Assembly (NCBI RefSeq): GCF_022539315.1
Contig: NC_066316.1
Coordinates: forward strand, 103,596,179-103,660,178
Length of the DNA: 64,000 bases
Direction: 5' to 3'
Source: Serinus canaria
Lineage: Eukaryota > Chordata > Aves > Passeriformes > Fringillidae
The notes under the pieces: generated by a model
Database searches by the model: none
What the model was told of the DNA's origin: nothing
What the model saw: only the letters and a program-made list of their open reading frames with translations
Made by a program: the position numbers and the translations under genes
Shown here: positions 60,041 to 64,000 of the stretch, piece by piece
Position numbering within the stretch: position 1 is the first letter of the stretch
Layout: each line of letters starts with the position of its first letter

Positions 60041-61004
60041 CTTCATTGGTTGAGACCCTTGAAGACCCTCTTGGCCTCTTGCTGGCGTCACAACAGTGTC
60101 ATACTGGCCCAGACGACTCTTTAACACCTTACTAGGATGTTGCAGTTTGTCTTAGGCCACCAGTGTCTATTTGCAAGGAGTGAGGTTTGGAGTGGGGCTT
60201 CTTCACATTTCTATTTCCAATTATATTTCTGAGGAATTTGAGGCTGGAAGCCAAGTTACTGAGTCTGATAAGGTAGCACCGTGTGGGAGAGGAGCAAGGG
60301 AAAATGTGGGGGTGTATTTCTGAGAAACCAGTGGTAGGTGGATACCTTAATTTTGAGATTTGAATGCAGAGAAATAGAGGGGTTTTTGTCCAAAGCTTCT
60401 ATACCAGCAGACACTGAAAATGTTGATCTTGAGAAGAGATGGGAGAAGCATACCAAAGGTAAATGATTTGTGCTGCAGACTGTAATAACTGAAAACATGG
60501 ATAAATCTCATCATCTGAGTGACACCATGACTCAGGGTCAGGTTTGAAGGAGAAACATTTTCTTTAATAAAAATTCTTTTTATATTTTTGAAGAAATGTA
60601 TTTATTTTACCATGGTATATTGTTTAAGGTGAAAATCAGAGGCATTATTTTTTTGGACAATTTTGCTGGGAGGTGTGTGGGGGAAGGATGGGGTGACAAG
60701 ACTGAAAACTCCACCTCTAGTTCTGCCTGGGAAAACTTGGCATGGAATTTTTCACTGGGCAACAGTTAACCTAATTTATGCAGTTCTTAGGAAGATTAGA
60801 CAGCTGGACAAATATTGGGGAAAGATAAAAATAAACACATGTGTGAAATTTTAAAAACATTTGCCCTGACTTACACTCATCTTCATGCTCATCGCCCACA
60901 AACATCTTGGCACAGAGTTTATTATCAGGAGGCCCTGCTGAAAGAGCAATTCAGTTCTGTGCTGCAGAACAGCCAGGAGCTGTGCTTGCACTCAGGCTTG
61001 ATAA
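60041..61004. other. Non-coding stretch, nothing recognised
   Basis: Unique AT-leaning sequence between two repeat remnants. Confidence 0.45.
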
Positions 61005-61355
61005 AGAAATGGAGGCTGAGGGGAGATTTTCTCACTCTCTACCTGAAAGGAAGTTGGAGAAAGGTGAGTCAGTTTCTTGTCCCAAGTAACAAGTGATAAG
61101 ACAAGACGAAACAGCCTCAAATTGCACCAGCTGAGGTTTAGATTGGCTATTGGGAACAACTTCTTCACCAAAACAGGGATCAGGCTTTCAAAGAGGCTGC
61201 CCAGGGAAGTGGCTGAGTCATCATCCCTGGAGGTATTTAAAAGACATGTAGATGTGGCACCTGGGGATGTGGTTTAATGCTGGGCTTGGCAGTGCTGCAT
61301 TAATGATTAGACTTGATGACCTTGGAGAACTGTTCCAAGATTTATGATTCTATGG
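61005..61355 (+). mobile_element. CR1 LINE fragment
   Basis: GGAGGCTGAGGGGAGATTTT, AGGCTGCCCAGGGAAGTGGC, TGAGTCATCATCCCTGGAGG and TTAGACTTGATGACCTTGG, ending TTTATGATTCTATGG. A plus-strand, 5'-truncated copy. Confidence 0.93.
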
Positions 61356-64000
61356 AGCCAGACACATTGTGTACCGTGGCAAGAGACTGAGATGCTGGGC
61401 CACAAGTAGAGAGTGTGTGTGTGTGGTCTGTCACAGGCAATAACTTAAATAAAAAATGAATTATTGAAGACTATAACCTGATCTTTCTAAACAGAAAAAA
61501 AAAAATAGAGCTGCTAATTACTCCCATCCAAATGGGAATGCAGATACGTGGGCATAAATCCCACTTTGCTGAGAAATTTCTGTGTGTTTGTGCATGTAAA
61601 TGAAAGTCTATACATCTTGAAAAAACCTGGAAATCACCAGGCAGGCTTCACTAAGGAAGAGCTGTAGCAGAGAGCCTGTTACCCAGATCTTCCCACCATG
61701 GGCACAGGGAATTTTCTCTTCATCTCATCTCATCTCATCTCATCTCATCTCATCTCATCTCATCTCATTCAGCAGCATTGCTGGTCCAAGCCTGGCCTGG
61801 GGTGGTTTAAGAGATACATCCAGAGCAAATGTACCCTGTGCACAGAGAAAATGCTGGGAATTGTCTGATTCTGTTCCAGTGCCTTGAGAACACATCCAGG
61901 AACTCTGTATAAAGCAAAAGCAAACTGCATGAAGAGTTCCATGGCCTCTGAACAAACTTCAGCAAAACACACTGCTCCACTCATCCTCCAAACAGGAATA
62001 AATGGTGTCTGCCTGTGGTCTCTGGCATCAGGAATGTCTGGCAGTACTCTGTGCCTGCTTCTTTGAGGACAGGCAGCTGATTTACCAAAGCTCCTTGATG
62101 AAAGCCTCAAACACACTAATTCCTATAGAGAGGGAAGTTGCAGGCCAAACAGGCTCAATGCTGGGATTTTTTACTTACTTTAATTACAAACAGCACAAAT
62201 TTCTGATGCCTTATAAATATTGACCAAGGATAAAAAGAACACAAACAAGCACCTTCTGTCCTCCTTCCCCTAAACCAGTTATTATGTCCCCTTTCCTAGC
62301 CTCTACTTGCCCGACTTTCAGTCCATGTCACAGCTACCCTGTTGTGATTTCTCTGGTGGCATCATCATTTCTCCTGTGCTTGGAACTGTATCTTGCTGAT
62401 GCTTTTTGCTTGTTCATTTTTCTCTGCCACCATTTTCTTATCTATGTTTTTCTCTGCTGCTCTTTGATTCTAGCTTGTCTTCAAAGGGGTTTTTTAGTGT
62501 CCCCACTAGGGAGAGGGTCCCTTCTGGAGTCCCTCAGGGTGTCCCTGCATTGCTGCTTTCCCCATGGGCATGGTTCCTCCAGGGTGTGTGGGTGTGGGTC
62601 ACCTATAGCTGCAGTCCCTCAGGGGTGCTCCTACAGCATGGGACCCTCAGAGATGTCCCCACACTGACAGACGTTCACAGCCTCAGCCCCTTAGGTTTTG
62701 GTTACCAAAACCAGAGTTAAGGATGATCTCAGTGCAGGGAATTTGGTCCTCTTGACTGCTTCAAAGCAGACTTTTATATTTCCCTGTAGAAAGTCAATTT
62801 GCTATTACCAAAACAAAATAAGAAAATGAAAGGATCTTCATGTTACCTAGACTATTAAAAATAAAGCCTCTGAAATATAATTAAAGCTAACTGACATTCA
62901 GAAGCCACTAGGGTTGATGCTTGCTAGAACATCTGCCATTGAAATGTGAATCAGGTCCCCTCCTCCTCATGCTCCATTTTCCATTCAGACCTGACACCAG
63001 GCATCATCCCCAGCACCCAGCAGCCCCTAGTTTCATTCCTCACTGGGTTGGGTTGTGCTAGAGAAGAGCAAATTGCCTTTTGATAAATCTGTCTACCCAT
63101 GGGGGTGCTCCTGGGCTGCCCAGACAGGCTCTGGGCTTGTTTTTGTTCTGCCCTGGGGATGCTGTGCTCCATCTGAGTGTGCCTTCTGTGTGCCCTTTGT
63201 TGTATTCCCTGTATTACGGTATTTTTTTCCTTTTCATATAACTTTCAGCAGTGATAAATGAAATTTGAAAAAAACCACAAATCAGGTACTTGGGAGACCT
63301 CACAAGAGACTTTATTCACTTCAAGGAATGACATGAAATATGTATTTGATAGAAATATCTGCATAATGTTTTACCAAAATGCTTATGCATTGCACATGAC
63401 TTTTATAGCTGCAATAAACTGCATAAGAACCTCTAGAGTATGTTCAGCCAGTAGCTGGAGCTGGGGGCAGGTGAGGTAACATGCAGATTTTAAATTCAGC
63501 ACCTTATCAGCCCTTAGAGAAGATAGCAGGTGCTGACAGCAGGTATTTTCTGAGAGCTGTGAGCTCACCCCAGCCAGTGGAGCATTGGGTGATGTAATGC
63601 TGCTGCCATTCCTGCTGCAGTGGCCCTGGAGTGATACCACAGCCACACATGATACACATCTCTTAGAGGGGTGTACAGACCCTGCTCACAAATGGCAACT
63701 GGACAAATGGGATGATCTGAGAAAACAAATGCAATATTTGCAACATTTTTTTTAAGAACTGCCTTTCCATGGAGACTTTGCACTGACATTTAGCACTTGT
63801 TGTACACCTACCAGAGAGCAGATTGAGATTACCCAGAAACTGCCAGGGGTTTTGTTGTGATAAGATGTTTATTTGATCTTTGCATTACTGTTAAACTTTC
63901 ATATACCCCCTGCCTCCTGCACAAATGTGATGCTTCCTACAACTTTCATGAAAAGACATAAAAGGAGGCAATGAACTAAGAAAAACTTGATGTACTGTGA
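61356..64000. other. Non-coding stretch with a pentanucleotide microsatellite
   Basis: No gene was recognised up to the right edge. A GT run lies at about 61412-61425 and the CATCT repeat at 61721-61765. The 62.5-62.7 kb part has GTCCCTCAGGG-type phrases that could be old LTR sequence, but this is not supported enough to call. Confidence 0.45.
61721..61765. repeat. CATCT microsatellite, nine perfect units
   Basis: Nine uninterrupted CATCT units followed by CATTC. Long and pure enough to be length-polymorphic. Confidence 0.97.

Noticed and set aside
62470..62720. Possible LTR fragment with GTCCCTCAGGG phrases
   Set aside because: No terminal repeats, TATA or poly(A) order, or second copy could be identified in the window.

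Overview
This window is avian nuclear DNA, most likely from a passerine bird. The evidence is dense 5'-truncated CR1 LINE fragments ending in the avian ATTCTATG-type 3' repeat, a tRNA-Ile-headed SINE with a CR1 tail (the TguSINE1 type known from songbirds), solo-LTR-like sequences, and an intact bird-type RHOB gene. The strain or species cannot be told from the sequence alone.

Only two protein-coding loci can be supported, both on the + strand. At the left edge (1056-1289) is the terminal coding exon of a SLC7 light-chain amino-acid transporter. By sequence it is closest to the SLC7A9 (b0,+AT)/SLC7A15 (ArpAT) group; its position upstream of RHOB on the same strand matches mammalian Slc7a15, whose human copy is a pseudogene. 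The rest of that gene lies to the left of the window. In the middle (about 26.99-29.28 kb) is RHOB, a single-exon gene encoding a complete 196-residue Rho GTPase. It sits in a CpG island with a CCAAT/inverted CCAAT/TATA-type promoter and has a long AU-rich 3'UTR with several poly(A) signals and a miR-19-type seed match.

Layout: 1-1.8 kb, SLC7A15 tail; 1.8-14 kb, non-coding with CR1 copies; 14.1-15.8 kb, an LTR cluster (a 609-bp solo LTR with recognisable ends, then a probable second ERV-type LTR); 16-24.7 kb, non-coding; 24.8-25.5 kb, a small structured GC-rich segment (palindromic CRE, 47-bp duplication, 16-bp minisatellite); 26-28 kb, the RHOB CpG island; 29.3-64 kb, a 35-kb stretch with no recognisable gene, containing CR1 copies, two tRNA-derived SINEs, a 65-bp minisatellite, a pentanucleotide microsatellite and an ancient CR1 relic. 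The lack of other exons around RHOB makes the flanks candidates for long-range regulatory sequence, which cannot be shown from one sequence.

I did not find an undescribed multi-gene system. The most useful observations are the apparently intact SLC7A15 terminal exon in a bird, the post-transcriptional control elements of RHOB, and the repeat structures near its promoter.
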